Shown here: positions 9,701-18,159 of the stretch, piece after piece | Layout of the letters: every line of letters starts with the position of its first letter | Numbering within the stretch: position 1 is the stretch's first letter | Translations under genes and position numbers: made by a program | The notes under the pieces: generated by a model | What the model was told of the DNA's origin: nothing | What the model saw: only the letters and a program-made list of their open reading frames with translations | Databases searched by the model: none | Assembly: GCA_030824555.1 (NCBI GenBank) | Contig: JAVBXK010000057.1 | Coordinates: 1-64,000 of the forward strand | Length of the DNA: 64,000 bases | DNA from: a bacterium | GTDB taxonomy: Bacteria; Pseudomonadota; Gammaproteobacteria; Burkholderiales; Burkholderiaceae_C | Direction: 5' to 3'

Positions 9701-11556
9701 ACGTTGCCGTACAAAGCTGCGCCGGCAATTTTGTAACTGCCTCCCAATGCGGGGGCTACGGGACAAATGCCTGTGACGTCACTGAGGTTTACCACTGATT
9801 TGGCGGAACACTCTTCGCCCCAACCTGAACTGACGTGGCCCACAGAACGCGAAGTGCCATTGATGCCTTCACTGGTGCCGGCTGCGTTGGTGAAGTCGCT
9901 TAAGCTGCCCCGGCTTCTATTAGGGAGCTTTGCAAACTCCGTATCGCCATCGTTGGCGTCAAAACTCATCGCACTGCTTGAAATGGCCAGCAAGTTCAAC
10001 GGGCGACAAATGCCTTGTCCGTACGCCGATTTTCTCCATGCATTTGTGTCGCTCAACGGGTCTGTCCATGTCGCCACGGGCATGCCGATCGTGGCATCGT
10101 TCGTTGTGGTGGTTGGATTGGTTGAGGTCAGTCCAGCATAGTATTGAAGGGCTTGAACCACCATTTCGCCGACGGGGTTGCCCCAAGCGGGAAAAGTTCC
10201 ATTGGTTAAATTCTGGGGTAATGTTGAGGATGTGCCGGTGTAATTGGGGCTGCCTCTGCCATACAGCACGATGCTGTTCAGCGATTTGATGATGCCTGCG
10301 CCGGTGTAGCTTCGGCCGTCTGGTCTCGTTCCGGAGCAACTGATGGCGTTCCCAGCGCCGTCATTGAAACAGAACTGACCTGTCGAAGGCTTGATTTCAT
10401 CCGTGAGATCAAGCATGTTTTTTCTCAAAATACCTGCGGTCAGATTTTTGTCGTAACTGCCTGTTATCAATCCAAATTCTGCCCTGGCAGATGTCAGACC
10501 TGTCTGGAGGGGTGTGCCAAATGACTGCAAGAGACCAACTGGCTTCATCACGGAAGTTCCGCTGGAATCGGTGTAGGTTTGGCAATTTTCCCCACCAATC
10601 AGGCTGCTGTCGCAGACTTTGATTCTGCCGTTCAGCACGGGTCCTATCGACCCATATTTTGCCCCGTCAGTGCTGCGATTCGGAATCTTCTCCTCGTGCT
10701 TGTATGTGCCGCCACCAAAAGAGCTGCTCTGGTAATAGTCTCGGGCTTTGGTGCCAAATTCAAATTTCTCTGCGTAGCCGTCGTCTCTGTATTGGCACAC
10801 CAACGTTTCAATGACCGACCAAAGGCGGTAATTGCCTTTGTTCATTCGAATTTGTTGTATTGAACTTGCGCCATTCCCATCGGCACTCGATGTCATACAC
10901 ATCGTGAGTCCGGCGTATGTGTTGGCGTTGGATCCAGTGGTTTTCGTCAGATCGGCTTTGGAAAATGGGGTGTAGTCATCGATGTCATCACCATCGTAGT
11001 ATTTGACAAACGAATGTGATCCCCGGGTCGTTCGAGCCAACTGAAGAACCGTGGTCGTCGTTGAATCAATGTAACGCTCGCCGCCGTAAAGCATTTTTCG
11101 GATCACGTCCAACCGGGACATGGTTGCCCAATTCAGAAAGTTGCCAGACCACAGTCCGGTACCGATGCATGTGTACCGGCCGCCTGTGACGGTGGCTGTT
11201 GAATTCGGCTCGAACTGGCCGCCGTTTGCTGACGTGTTGTAGGTGTAGCACTTGGTGGCGTCGAAATAGCCGTAGTACTTGAAGTCGGGTTTGAACGTGA
11301 CGTCGAGCGTCCCGTCGCCGTCCAAGTCCTCAAAGTCTGTGTAAATGGGGCCGAACAAGGTCTGGTCCTTGCTGGTGACCAGCATCATCATGGGCTTGTT
11401 GTTGCCGGTCATGCCCACGTTCGGCGGGACGGCTTCAATGGCGGTGGACGTGTTGGGTGGCGCAGACCATGCAAACTTGCAGCAAAAAACGCTGGCCAGT
11501 GTGAGCGCCAGGCAGATGCCTCGTGCCTCGACAATGAATTGCAATGGGTTGGACAT
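6712..11556 (-). CDS. pilY1: PilY1, type IV pilus tip/biogenesis adhesin
   Basis: PilY1 is a large secreted protein that sits at the pilus tip with the minor pilins and controls extension, retraction and adhesion. The 1614-residue protein has an N-terminal signal peptide ending near residue 32 (CCKFAWSA). A calcium-type acidic loop DLDGDGTLD lies at 77-85. A second such loop, DTDRDGKAD, lies around residue 1320, inside the C-terminal region that is the PilY beta-propeller domain ([28 protein letters not shown]). Length is at the large end of the family. It lies 7 bases after pilX and 16 bases before pilE. No clear MIDAS motif of a von Willebrand A domain was seen, though the N-terminal half is divergent. 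Confidence 0.95.
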   Translation of the reverse strand: MSNPLQFIVEARGICLALTLASVFCCKFAWSAPPNTSTAIEAVPPNVGMTGNNKPMMMLVTSKDQTLFGPIYTDFEDLDGDGTLDVTFKPDFKYYGYFDATKCYTYNTSANGGQFEPNSTATVTGGRYTCIGTGLWSGNFLNWATMSRLDVIRKMLYGGERYIDSTTTTVLQLARTTRGSHSFVKYYDGDDIDDYTPFSKADLTKTTGSNANTYAGLTMCMTSSADGNGASSIQQIRMNKGNYRLWSVIETLVCQYRDDGYAEKFEFGTKARDYYQSSSFGGGTYKHEEKIPNRSTDGAKYGSIGPVLNGRIKVCDSSLIGGENCQTYTDSSGTSVMKPVGLLQSFGTPLQTGLTSARAEFGLITGSYDKNLTAGILRKNMLDLTDEIKPSTGQFCFNDGAGNAISCSGTRPDGRSYTGAGIIKSLNSIVLYGRGSPNYTGTSSTLPQNLTNGTFPAWGNPVGEMVVQALQYYAGLTSTNPTTTTNDATIGMPVATWTDPLSDTNAWRKSAYGQGICRPLNLLAISSSAMSFDANDGDTEFAKLPNRSRGSLSDFTNAAGTSEGINGTSRSVGHVSSGWGEECSAKSVVNLSDVTGICPVAPALGGSYKIAGAALYGNVNKIRTVTSPPSDLPDTALKVKTYAAAMAGGVPRVEVPIPSTSPQKYVYITPEALFNSGGKMPGAMLTFSSISSSATHGSFVVTINDVQFGGDYDGDLAGFIRYDILTGGKIKITTDVVAGMGGAQATFGFTVIGTTKDGRYLTHEWLGDGGAAAGAIGDATGRLCRNSTYRASTNLSTVSVAASGAFPGIAAGQMDASSRGDYACITASPTSTTRTTHCPHHTSVPAHLCVNPRSSPISITFDMNGASNVTLEDPLWYAAKYGSFTPTNKTDANELPNLAAEWDVEHNDGSACSGTACQDGEPDGYFLGRRPELLEKRLEALLRKISSSSNAAPAVSSAQISAGGYVYTANFSQDNRWGTVQAFKMDAAGNFPTTPAWDGSSKLAAVAAADRNVITNAGASGAAFTKTGLGGATGTAYVALKTSGGTEAETDQLIDYLRGDDTNEAAPGTTGRLWRYRAKDVTQTTSTTNPRYLLGTIVNSNPWLQGKPSARQLPTFGSEPKYSTFVTAQASRRDLLWVGSNDGMLHAFAASGSNLGSPVVSYVPSPLLSRLRNISLNTTNTIVAGMDGTPYTADVLVGGTPAWKTYLFSSLGRGGKAVFALDVTNTTTIDSNSFKWMFSSDDDADLGYGIGDVKTHPDTYQASTVARMQNGKYALLVPNGVNSTNGKAFLYVLFVDGPSSGTWTASTHYIKLATDTETGNGLVGVTWADTDRDGKADTIYGTDLLGRLWKFDVSSSTPTSWSVALGGPLFEAKDGTTRIPVTTAPVISFPTIGGSMIGFGTGKSIFTGDFPSSSLPQRFYGIYDKARTTAVNSNLSRMARRVAKRTTSGNVYIETAAEVTGSVKTSTFNPATHDGWYLDFPPLSTSSNVTSEMLISSPEIAVGTLFFTTLRAPTTTTNCFNSPLTQLWGIDPTVGTPKVSQFGTITLGSDVVNLAGIDGGNVQKRTMGISIVNGQRKVVGLGNNNQGTIDKVTGVDVSPSRSQWREIQNMRTLK

Positions 11557-11563
11557 GATGGTC

Positions 11564-12424
11564 TCACTTCACAAACAACTGGAAGTAGCTCTGCAAAAGC
11601 ACTTCGACTTTGGGGTTGGGTCTGCTGTCAATGTCGGTGTCCTGTAGCGACGCACCGAAGCCGCGTGCGGTGATCCTGAACACCAGGCAGGTTCCTTTGG
11701 GGGCGCCGGAGCCGCCGGTGACTTCGTTCTGAGCTGCTTTGACGGCGGAGCCGCCGCTTCCTCTACCCGTGCATTCAAATTGCGTTTCCGTGGCTGCCGC
11801 ACCGATGGCTTCAGGAACGATCAGCTCAATCAGGTATTCGGGTTGACGGGCCACACCTGGGAAGCGTGGTGTCCCTGTGAATGTGCCCAGAGGCACGCCT
11901 CCGGTCGCAGTGGCGCAGGTGAAGCTGGGTGCACCCGCCGTCGTCACGTTGTTGCCCCAGTCACCGCCCTTGTCATTGGGCCACCAAGGGGCCCCTTTGG
12001 TGGTCGTGCTGGCACTCCCCCACGCTACCGCATAGCGACTTGCAGGTGCCCCGCATTGCCCCCGAAGGCAGTTCTCGGGAAACTCGGCTGATTCTGCCGA
12101 CGCTATGCCCTGAAGGCGGAGTGCACTGCCTTCGCGGTTGCAAGCCGCTGTGGGTTGTGTGAGCAGACCGGAGGGCTCAGGCATTCGCAAATCCATCTCA
12201 GCATCGCGCAGCGCGGCCTCGGCCGCCTGCCTGGCCACTTGGTACTCCAGTTCGTTGCGGGTTTGTTTTTCAAGCAGGGTCACGTTGCGCACACCAAAGG
12301 TGGCCATCATGGACAGCAACAGCATGAAAATCAGCACCATCACCAGCGATGCACCTCGCTGGGCGTTGTTTGCGAACACGCTGGGCGTTCTGAAAGATTG
12401 GGTGGCGAGCATGGCTGTGGTCAC
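11564..12424 (-). CDS. pilX: PilX, minor pilin assembly protein
   Basis: PilX is a pilin-like membrane protein of the type IV pilus tip complex. The 286-residue protein has a leader ending in QRGASLVMVLIFMLLLSMM. The residue at mature position 5 is not Glu, as is usual for PilX/GspK-like minor pilins that cap the fibre. The helix is followed by NVTLLEKQTRNELEYQVARQAAEAALRDAE, the conserved PilX N-terminal segment. The soluble domain is long and Gly-rich. The start overlaps the pilW stop by four bases, and the stop lies 7 bases before pilY1. Confidence 0.93.
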   Translation of the reverse strand: MTTAMLATQSFRTPSVFANNAQRGASLVMVLIFMLLLSMMATFGVRNVTLLEKQTRNELEYQVARQAAEAALRDAEMDLRMPEPSGLLTQPTAACNREGSALRLQGIASAESAEFPENCLRGQCGAPASRYAVAWGSASTTTKGAPWWPNDKGGDWGNNVTTAGAPSFTCATATGGVPLGTFTGTPRFPGVARQPEYLIELIVPEAIGAAATETQFECTGRGSGGSAVKAAQNEVTGGSGAPKGTCLVFRITARGFGASLQDTDIDSRPNPKVEVLLQSYFQLFVK

Positions 12425-13530
12425 ATGAGCACGTTCTTGAGCGCAAAGACCTGCGAAAACGCCCGGCGACTGATGCCGTCAGCGAATGTTTGACTGGTGC
12501 CGTTGCAGTCTTGCAGCGTATAGCTTGGGATGTTGGCGGTGCGGTAGGTGTGGGCCAGCACACAGACACGCACTGCCACCACCAAACCCCAGTCTGTGAC
12601 GGACGACGCAGCAAGGTATTGGCCTGTGCCCGCCGCGTCTTTTTGAAGGAAGCGGAATTTGAGCTGGCTCACGCCCGACAGCATCGGTTGAGCTGTACTG
12701 GCCAGAGCGGTGTTGCCGTCGTTGTCGTTACCGTTGCCGTCGCAAGCCACAGAGAAGGTCGTGATCAGCTGGCCGTCTAATTTTTCTTTCTGCGCGGTCG
12801 TGGCAGAGCTGCTGTTGACGGGCACCAACGTATATCGATTGGATACAAACAAGGGTAGGGATGGTGCCAATGTGGCTGCAATGGGGCTGGGCACCGCACC
12901 TGTGTAGGTCAGTCGGTTGGGGTTGGCCAGTGGCGATGCAGTCGGCGCTGTGCTGTTACGGGAGTTGATGGCATCTTTTGCCACATCTTGTCCTTCACAA
13001 TCGCCGCGTTGCCCAATGCCCAGGCCACCTGCATCACTGGTGAAGTAGTTCACCACCAGCGAGTCGGCGTCGGTGCCGGATACACCCGTGGGCAGGGCTG
13101 CGCATGCATAGGCCACTGAGCTGCCGGAGCCACTGCGTGTCAGGCGTTGCCCGGCACACCCGAATACCGCCCTGTCAAACACAGTGGGGGCAGTGAAGTC
13201 GCAAAATGAAACTGCGTTGTCTCTGGGGTTGATGCAAGGGTTCTGGTAGCCCACGGCAGCGACGGTCGGACCGAGAGCCGGGCTGCTTTCGGTCGGATAA
13301 AAACCAGCGTTTTCAAGGTCACGTCCAATGATGTCCATGGTGACTTTGGCCCCTTCGAACATGTTCTGGCGCTCGGTCATTACCCGTTGGGTCAGGCTTG
13401 AATTCAGATAAATGGCTGCTGCACCGCCGACCACCATCAGGCTGATCGTCATGGCGACCATGAATTCGATCAGCGAAAAACCTTGGGATCGGGTGATGTG
13501 TTTCGATCCATTCATGCGAAAGTTTTTCAT
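12421..13530 (-). CDS. pilW: PilW, minor pilin
   Basis: PilW is a type IV pilus minor pilin that joins PilV, PilX, FimT and PilE in the PilY1-bearing tip complex. The 369-residue product starts at MKNFRMNG; the ATG overlaps the pilV stop as ATGA. A longer frame starting 23 codons upstream is unlikely. The prepilin site is SQG/FSLIEFMVAMTISLMV with Glu5 present. It has the large variable C-terminal domain with several cysteines that is normal for PilW. It overlaps pilX by four bases, which indicates translational coupling. Confidence 0.93.
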   Translation of the reverse strand: MKNFRMNGSKHITRSQGFSLIEFMVAMTISLMVVGGAAAIYLNSSLTQRVMTERQNMFEGAKVTMDIIGRDLENAGFYPTESSPALGPTVAAVGYQNPCINPRDNAVSFCDFTAPTVFDRAVFGCAGQRLTRSGSGSSVAYACAALPTGVSGTDADSLVVNYFTSDAGGLGIGQRGDCEGQDVAKDAINSRNSTAPTASPLANPNRLTYTGAVPSPIAATLAPSLPLFVSNRYTLVPVNSSSATTAQKEKLDGQLITTFSVACDGNGNDNDGNTALASTAQPMLSGVSQLKFRFLQKDAAGTGQYLAASSVTDWGLVVAVRVCVLAHTYRTANIPSYTLQDCNGTSQTFADGISRRAFSQVFALKNVLM

Positions 13531-14174
13531 GGCAACAGTCCCAAATTCAGGCAACGCACCCCTCCTGTGCTGCCCACACCTGCTGCAGCGGGGCAACATG
13601 TCTGTGCTTGCAAAGCGGTGTCGGAGGACGCACAGGTGGCAGATACATTCAACTGAACCGCCCCGTTGGTGTCCAGACTGGTGAAATCTTTGTCGAACCA
13701 GGCAAACGTTGCAATCACACCAACTGAAGCATTGCCACTCAGCAGCAAGGCGGGTTGGGCCATGGAGCGGGCCATCTGACCCCGGATTTCCGCAACGTCG
13801 AATTCAGCCAGCTCATCACGGGTACATGACGACGTGGTGCAGTTTGTGGCCGGAACGGTGGTGGTGGACTGTTGTTGAGTCCAAGTTTTTGTCGCGACGC
13901 TCAATGTGGTGTAGTGCGCGGCCCAAGTGGCGCGGTCTGCAGGGTTGGTGGTGTCCAGGTTGGCGCGAATGCGATTGCCCAGATCATTCAACAAGCGGTT
14001 GGCGGTGGCGTTTGCCTCGACACCGAGTTGCATGCGACCTGCAAGGCCCAGCAGGCCCGCCAAGCCCATCAAGGTCACGCTCATCAGCAGGATGGACACC
14101 AGAACCTCGATCAGGGTGGCACCCCGTTGAGGCGAGTTTGTGGGCCAAGCCATTTGGGAAGTCAGGTCAGGCAT
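13527..14174 (-). CDS. pilV: PilV, minor pilin
   Basis: PilV is a type IV pilus minor pilin. The 215-residue protein starts at MPDLTSQM, 13 bases after the fimT stop. The frame remains open 21 codons upstream, but those would overlap fimT. The class III signal is QRG/ATLIEVLVSILLMSVTLMGL with Glu5. A mature N-terminal helix is followed by a soluble domain containing a cysteine-rich end (SDTALQAQTCCPAAAGVG). Its context between fimT and pilW confirms the assignment. Confidence 0.92.
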   Translation of the reverse strand: MPDLTSQMAWPTNSPQRGATLIEVLVSILLMSVTLMGLAGLLGLAGRMQLGVEANATANRLLNDLGNRIRANLDTTNPADRATWAAHYTTLSVATKTWTQQQSTTTVPATNCTTSSCTRDELAEFDVAEIRGQMARSMAQPALLLSGNASVGVIATFAWFDKDFTSLDTNGAVQLNVSATCASSDTALQAQTCCPAAAGVGSTGGVRCLNLGLLP

Positions 14175-14187
14175 GGATGAAATCTGA

Positions 14188-14832
14188 CTAGCAAGTGGCT
14201 GCCAGGGTGATGTTGCGGGTACGGCCGACTTTGTCAAGACAAATGGACCGGCCGTATCGCGTGTTTTGTGCGGAAGTGGCGGCAGTATCTTGCAGGTTGA
14301 ATCGGCCAGCGCTGCTCAGGCTGTTGATCCCACGCGGTGTGAACACAATGCTCCTGATCGTGGGCGACACGTTGAGCCGGAGTGTCCCTGCCGGTGCAGG
14401 CTGAGAGAACAGCAGTTCGGGTGCAGCCGTGGTGGCCGTTGCCGTGGTGGTTGGTTGGTCGGCAACGTCGCAAGTTGGCAGGCGATAAGCAACCCAGCCT
14501 ATTGCCCAATTTGTTCCACTGTTCTGGCAGAACGGGGCGGCGCTGGCGGTGGTCGATGACATGCAGAGCACCACACACTGGTTCTGGGACATGGCCTCAG
14601 AGCGACTGCGCTGAACGGCCATTGTGAAGTCATTGCCCAGGTTGCGCAGCCGGTTGCTGAGCATGAGCGCCTGCACACCCGGGACCGCGACGGCGAGCAG
14701 GATTGCCATCACAGTCAGGGTCACCAGTATTTCGATCAGGGTCACGCCACGTTGATGTTGGCGGCTACCCAGGGGCCAGATCAGGTCAGTACTGCGCATG
14801 ACCGGAGTATGAATGCTCTTTGCTGCGGTCAT
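14188..14832 (-). CDS. fimT: FimT/GspH-type minor pseudopilin
   Basis: This is a GspH/FimT-family prepilin, first gene of the minor pilin operon. The 214-residue protein has the class III signal QRG/VTLIEILVTLTVMAILLAVA with Glu5. This is followed by the GspH-type segment DFTMAVQRSRSEAMSQNQCV, common to FimT and FimU. The C-terminal domain ends in CLDKVGRTRNITLAATC. The start at 14832 (MTAAKS) or an in-frame ATG 11 codons later are both plausible. FimT members can bind DNA during uptake; whether this one does cannot be told from the sequence. Confidence 0.9.
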   Translation of the reverse strand: MTAAKSIHTPVMRSTDLIWPLGSRQHQRGVTLIEILVTLTVMAILLAVAVPGVQALMLSNRLRNLGNDFTMAVQRSRSEAMSQNQCVVLCMSSTTASAAPFCQNSGTNWAIGWVAYRLPTCDVADQPTTTATATTAAPELLFSQPAPAGTLRLNVSPTIRSIVFTPRGINSLSSAGRFNLQDTAATSAQNTRYGRSICLDKVGRTRNITLAATC

Positions 14833-14885
14833 CAGACGGCCTGTCGGCCAAACTGCGCCGCTGGTCGCTTGCCACGTTTGTGACT

Positions 14886-15335
14886 TCAGTTCCGAACCTC
14901 ATCTACCAAGGTCTTGAATTCATCCACGTCTTCAAAACTGCGGTACACGCTGGCAAAGCGTACGTAGGCCACTTTGTCGAGCTTCTTCAACTCGCGCATC
15001 ACCATTTCACCGAGTTGGTGTGACGGTACTTCTCGGGCTCCCAGGTTCAGCAGCGTTTCTTCGATGCGCTCGATGGCAGAGTCCACCTGCTCGGTGCTGA
15101 CTGGGCGCTTGCGCAGTGCCAGCGCAAATGACCCACGCAGTTTGCTTGAGACGTACTCAATGCGACGGCCGTCTTTTTTGACGATGGCCGGAAAGCTCAC
15201 TTCCGGGCGCTCGTAGGTCGTGAAGCGCTTTTCGCACTGGGGGCATTTTCGCCGTCGGCGGATGAAGCTGGCATCTTCAGCCAGGCGGGTTTCCACCACC
15301 TGGGTCTCGGCATGGCTGCAAAAGGGGCACTTCAT
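14886..15335 (-). CDS. nrdR: NrdR, ribonucleotide reductase transcriptional repressor
   Basis: NrdR is a zinc-ribbon and ATP-cone repressor that senses ATP/dATP and controls ribonucleotide reductase genes. The 149-residue protein starts MKCPFCSH and carries the two CxxC pairs of the zinc ribbon (CPFC near residue 3 and CPQC near 31) with the [20 protein letters not shown]-contact motif. The ATP-cone domain follows (residues 49-139: [15 protein letters not shown] ... [11 protein letters not shown]). Length is exactly typical. It lies downstream of glyA on the same strand, a linkage common in proteobacteria. Confidence 0.97.
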   Translation of the reverse strand: MKCPFCSHAETQVVETRLAEDASFIRRRRKCPQCEKRFTTYERPEVSFPAIVKKDGRRIEYVSSKLRGSFALALRKRPVSTEQVDSAIERIEETLLNLGAREVPSHQLGEMVMRELKKLDKVAYVRFASVYRSFEDVDEFKTLVDEVRN

Positions 15336-15430
15336 TTAAGGGCCCTTCTGAAAGCTGATATGACCACAGCAAGCGGCAAAGCCGTTTTTGATGAATAAAA
15401 CATGCTTTACTGCTTATGAGGAAAGACTTC

Positions 15431-16675
15431 TTAGCTATAAACAGGGAAGCGAGCAGTCAAGGCGTTGACCTTGGCGCGCACGGCTTCGATGTTGGCGGGG
15501 TCACGCGGGTTGTCCAGCACATCGGCCACCAGGTTGGCGGTGATGCGGGCTTCTTCGTCCTTGAAGCCGCGGGTGGTCATGGCGGGGGTGCCGATGCGCA
15601 CGCCACTGGTCACCATCGGCTTTTCGGGGTCGTTGGGAATGGCGTTTTTGTTGATGGTCATGTGGGCACTGCCCAACACGGCTTCGGCTTCCTTGCCAGT
15701 GATGCCCTTGGCACGCAGGTCCACCAGCATCACATGGCTTTCGGTGCGACCGCTGATGATGCGCAGGCCGCGCTGGGTGAGGGTTTCGGCCACGATCTGG
15801 GCATTCTTCACCACTTGCTGCTGGTAGGTTTTGAACTCGGGCGTCAGCGCTTCTTTGAATGCCACGGCCTTGGCGGCAATCACGTGCATCAGTGGGCCAC
15901 CTTGCAGGCCGGGGAAAATGGCGCTGTTGACGGCCTTTTCGTGCTGGGCCTTCATCAGGATGATGCCGCCACGTGGGCCGCGCAGGCTCTTGTGGGTGGT
16001 GCTGGTGACCACGTCGGCGTGCGGCACGGGGTTGGGGTACACGCCTGCGGCAATCAGGCCGGCGTAGTGGGCCATGTCCACCATGAAGATGGCACCCACG
16101 TCTTTGGCCACTTTGGCAAAGCGCTCGAAGTCGATGCGCAGGCTGTAGGCCGACGCACCCGCCACGATCAATTTCGGCTTGGACTCGTGGGCTTTGCGCT
16201 CCATGGCGTCGTAGTCGATTTCTTCCTTGTCGTTCAGACCGTATGACACCACGTTGAACCACTTGCCGCTCATGTTCAGGGGCATGCCGTGCGTCAGGTG
16301 ACCCCCTTCGGCCAGGCTCATGCCCATAATGGTGTCGCCGGGTTTCAGGAAGGCCAGGAAGATGGCTTCGTTGGCCGATGCGCCGCAATGTGGCTGCACG
16401 TTGGCAGCATCGGCACCAAACAACTGTTTAACACGGTCAATGGCCAGTTGTTCGGCAATGTCGACGAACTCGCAGCCACCGTAGTAGCGCTTGCCTGGGT
16501 AGCCTTCGGCGTATTTGTTGGTGAGCTGCGTACCTTGAGCGGCCATCACGGCGGGTGATGCGTAGTTTTCGCTGGCGATCAGCTCAATGTGGTGTTCCTG
16601 GCGGGCGTTTTCGGCCTGGATGGCGGCAAACAGCTCGGGGTCGGCTTGTTCAATCAAGATGTTGCGGTTGTACAT
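15431..16675 (-). CDS. glyA: serine hydroxymethyltransferase
   Basis: GlyA interconverts serine and glycine with transfer of a one-carbon unit to tetrahydrofolate; it is cytosolic and PLP-dependent. The 414-residue protein shows the N-terminal [15 protein letters not shown] motif, the YPGKRYYGG loop, and the cofactor lysine in [14 protein letters not shown] (about residue 229). It ends normally ([10 protein letters not shown]). It precedes nrdR by 95 bases. The start at MYNRNI has an upstream GAAAGACTGCC that can serve as a weak ribosome site. Confidence 0.98.
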   Translation of the reverse strand: MYNRNILIEQADPELFAAIQAENARQEHHIELIASENYASPAVMAAQGTQLTNKYAEGYPGKRYYGGCEFVDIAEQLAIDRVKQLFGADAANVQPHCGASANEAIFLAFLKPGDTIMGMSLAEGGHLTHGMPLNMSGKWFNVVSYGLNDKEEIDYDAMERKAHESKPKLIVAGASAYSLRIDFERFAKVAKDVGAIFMVDMAHYAGLIAAGVYPNPVPHADVVTSTTHKSLRGPRGGIILMKAQHEKAVNSAIFPGLQGGPLMHVIAAKAVAFKEALTPEFKTYQQQVVKNAQIVAETLTQRGLRIISGRTESHVMLVDLRAKGITGKEAEAVLGSAHMTINKNAIPNDPEKPMVTSGVRIGTPAMTTRGFKDEEARITANLVADVLDNPRDPANIEAVRAKVNALTARFPVYS

Positions 16676-16910
16676 GGCAGTCTTTCAATGACGATGGACC
16701 TTGGGCTCCACGGGTATCACCCGGCAAAGGTTGAGCGCAAGGACTGCCCAGGCGAACGGCTGAACGTCAGCACACCGTTGAAGCATGTGACGGCGCGCTT
16801 CCCAGTGGTGTTCCACGTCCACCCACGTGTCAGACAGTGCTGAAGTGAGCGTATCGCCAGTCGCGCGCGGGGCAAAGTGTAAGGGATGTGTGGCGACCTT
16901 GGGGGCGGAC
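16676..16910. other. 235-base gap between the lytic transglycosylase and glyA
   Basis: No gene is confidently called here. On the minus strand the frame from 17014 to 16685 stays open for 109 codons. It runs through the end of the transglycosylase gene and has no recognisable motif or ribosome site; a short product from an internal start cannot be excluded. The stretch probably holds the glyA promoter. Confidence 0.4.
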
Positions 16911-17777
16911 TCAGGAGGCAGCGGTTGCCGTGGCGGGGGCTTTGGCCGAGTCGGTGTCTGCATCGACAGGCTGAAGCGGCATCGGTGCCAGTTTGGGCAA
17001 CTCGGTGGCGGCATTGGTCACGGTGGGCACGGTAACAGGAACCTTCTTGCCCGCAGCCACGTCACGCAGGCGCAAGTGTTCAGCCATCACTTTCGTGACG
17101 TAGTCGCTGCCATCTGTGGCCACAGCGCCCACGTACAGCTTCAGTCCGCCCTCCACGCTGCCTGCTTTGCGGACACAGTCGAGCAACACCTGAACACCGA
17201 CGCGCAGGTTGGTCACGGGGTCGAATGCGGCGAGCTTGCCGCCGAAGTCTTCATATTTGTCAACGTGCACGCGTGTCAGCACCTGCATCAGGCCTTGCGC
17301 ACCGTAGCTGCTTTCTGAGAATGGGTTGAAGCGCGACTCGATGGCCATGACCGCCAGGATCAGTGTGGGGTCAAGCTTGATTTTTTCGCCGAGGTAGAAC
17401 GCTTCGGCCACCAAGGCGCTCAGGGGTTCGGGTGCCACGCTGTATTTACGTGACAGCCAGAACGCCACATTGGCCTGGGGCTTGGGCAGATTGCCGGGGT
17501 GTGCCGCTGTGGCGCGGTCGGCGGCTTGCGGTTCGACCAGCATGGGCATGCCGTCGTTCTTGGCTTCCTGGCGCTCCAGCAGCCAAGTGAGGGCATGGCG
17601 TTCGGTCAGGTCGCGCAGGTCGTCGCGCACAAACAGAACCAGTGCAATGGCCGCGATGGACAGGCCTACCAGTGCAATGCTGTTGTGGGTCAGGTCCATC
17701 ACGGCCTTGACCATGTGGGTCATCATCGTCTTGATGGCCGTCTGCGCTCGGTGCGCCGGGTGAGTGTTCGCAATCAT
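16911..17777 (-). CDS. membrane-anchored lytic transglycosylase (SLT domain)
   Basis: This enzyme cleaves the MurNAc-GlcNAc bond of peptidoglycan to give anhydro-muropeptides. The 288-residue protein has a short cytoplasmic N-terminus and one membrane helix (HNSIALVGLSIAAIALVLFV, 31-50). A linker follows, then a Slt-type lysozyme-like domain from about 125 to 235, with the catalytic Glu147 in AIESRFNPFSESSYGAQGLMQVL-type context (ES motif then GAQGLMQ). The C-terminus is Pro/Ala-rich. The start is supported by a strong Shine-Dalgarno sequence GAAAGGAC five bases upstream. Its specific family (MltC-, MltE- or EmtA-like) is not settled. Confidence 0.88.
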   Translation of the reverse strand: MIANTHPAHRAQTAIKTMMTHMVKAVMDLTHNSIALVGLSIAAIALVLFVRDDLRDLTERHALTWLLERQEAKNDGMPMLVEPQAADRATAAHPGNLPKPQANVAFWLSRKYSVAPEPLSALVAEAFYLGEKIKLDPTLILAVMAIESRFNPFSESSYGAQGLMQVLTRVHVDKYEDFGGKLAAFDPVTNLRVGVQVLLDCVRKAGSVEGGLKLYVGAVATDGSDYVTKVMAEHLRLRDVAAGKKVPVTVPTVTNAATELPKLAPMPLQPVDADTDSAKAPATATAAS

Positions 17778-18159
17778 GAGTTGTCCTTTCGTGGGGCATG
17801 TGCCTGGGGCCTGGCGGGCTGTCGGGCACGTGCCTTCTTGACCGGAAGAACGCCGGATGAGGCGTGCAGCAGGAGGATCGTCAAGGGCCTAGGGTTAACC
17901 CTTGACGGTGTTTGAGCGCATTCTAAAAAGCAATTTATTACCAGTCAATAATAAAAAATCATTTCTATATTCCAAAAATACGCAGTAAACCCAGAGAAAT
18001 GCCGGGGTCAGAGGCGTTTCTTCAGTCCTGTGTGGGGTGACAATAGAGGGTTGTGCTGATCAGCCCTTGACCGGGTATCCAGCCACCCTGTTTGACCCTG
18101 TGTTGTGTTGTCAGCCTGCCTGAATTGGGCTGATTCCTCTATTTGTTGCCGAGTTCACC
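17778..18159. promoter_or_regulatory. intergenic region with a 9-bp inverted repeat between divergent genes
   Basis: This 382-base gap separates the minus-strand transglycosylase from the plus-strand DUF349 gene and should contain both promoters. It includes an AT-rich stretch (about 17925-17985) unlike its surroundings. It also holds a perfect inverted repeat, CGTCAAGGG (17879-17887) and CCCTTGACG (17899-17907), whose spacer overlaps an inner palindrome AGGGTTAACCCT. There is no T-run beside it, so it looks more like an operator than a terminator. No RNA gene was recognised. Confidence 0.4.

Noticed and set aside
16685-17014. 109-codon minus-strand frame between the transglycosylase and glyA
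   Set aside because: Overlaps the transglycosylase 3' end and has no ribosome site or motif. A shorter internal gene is possible but unsupported.
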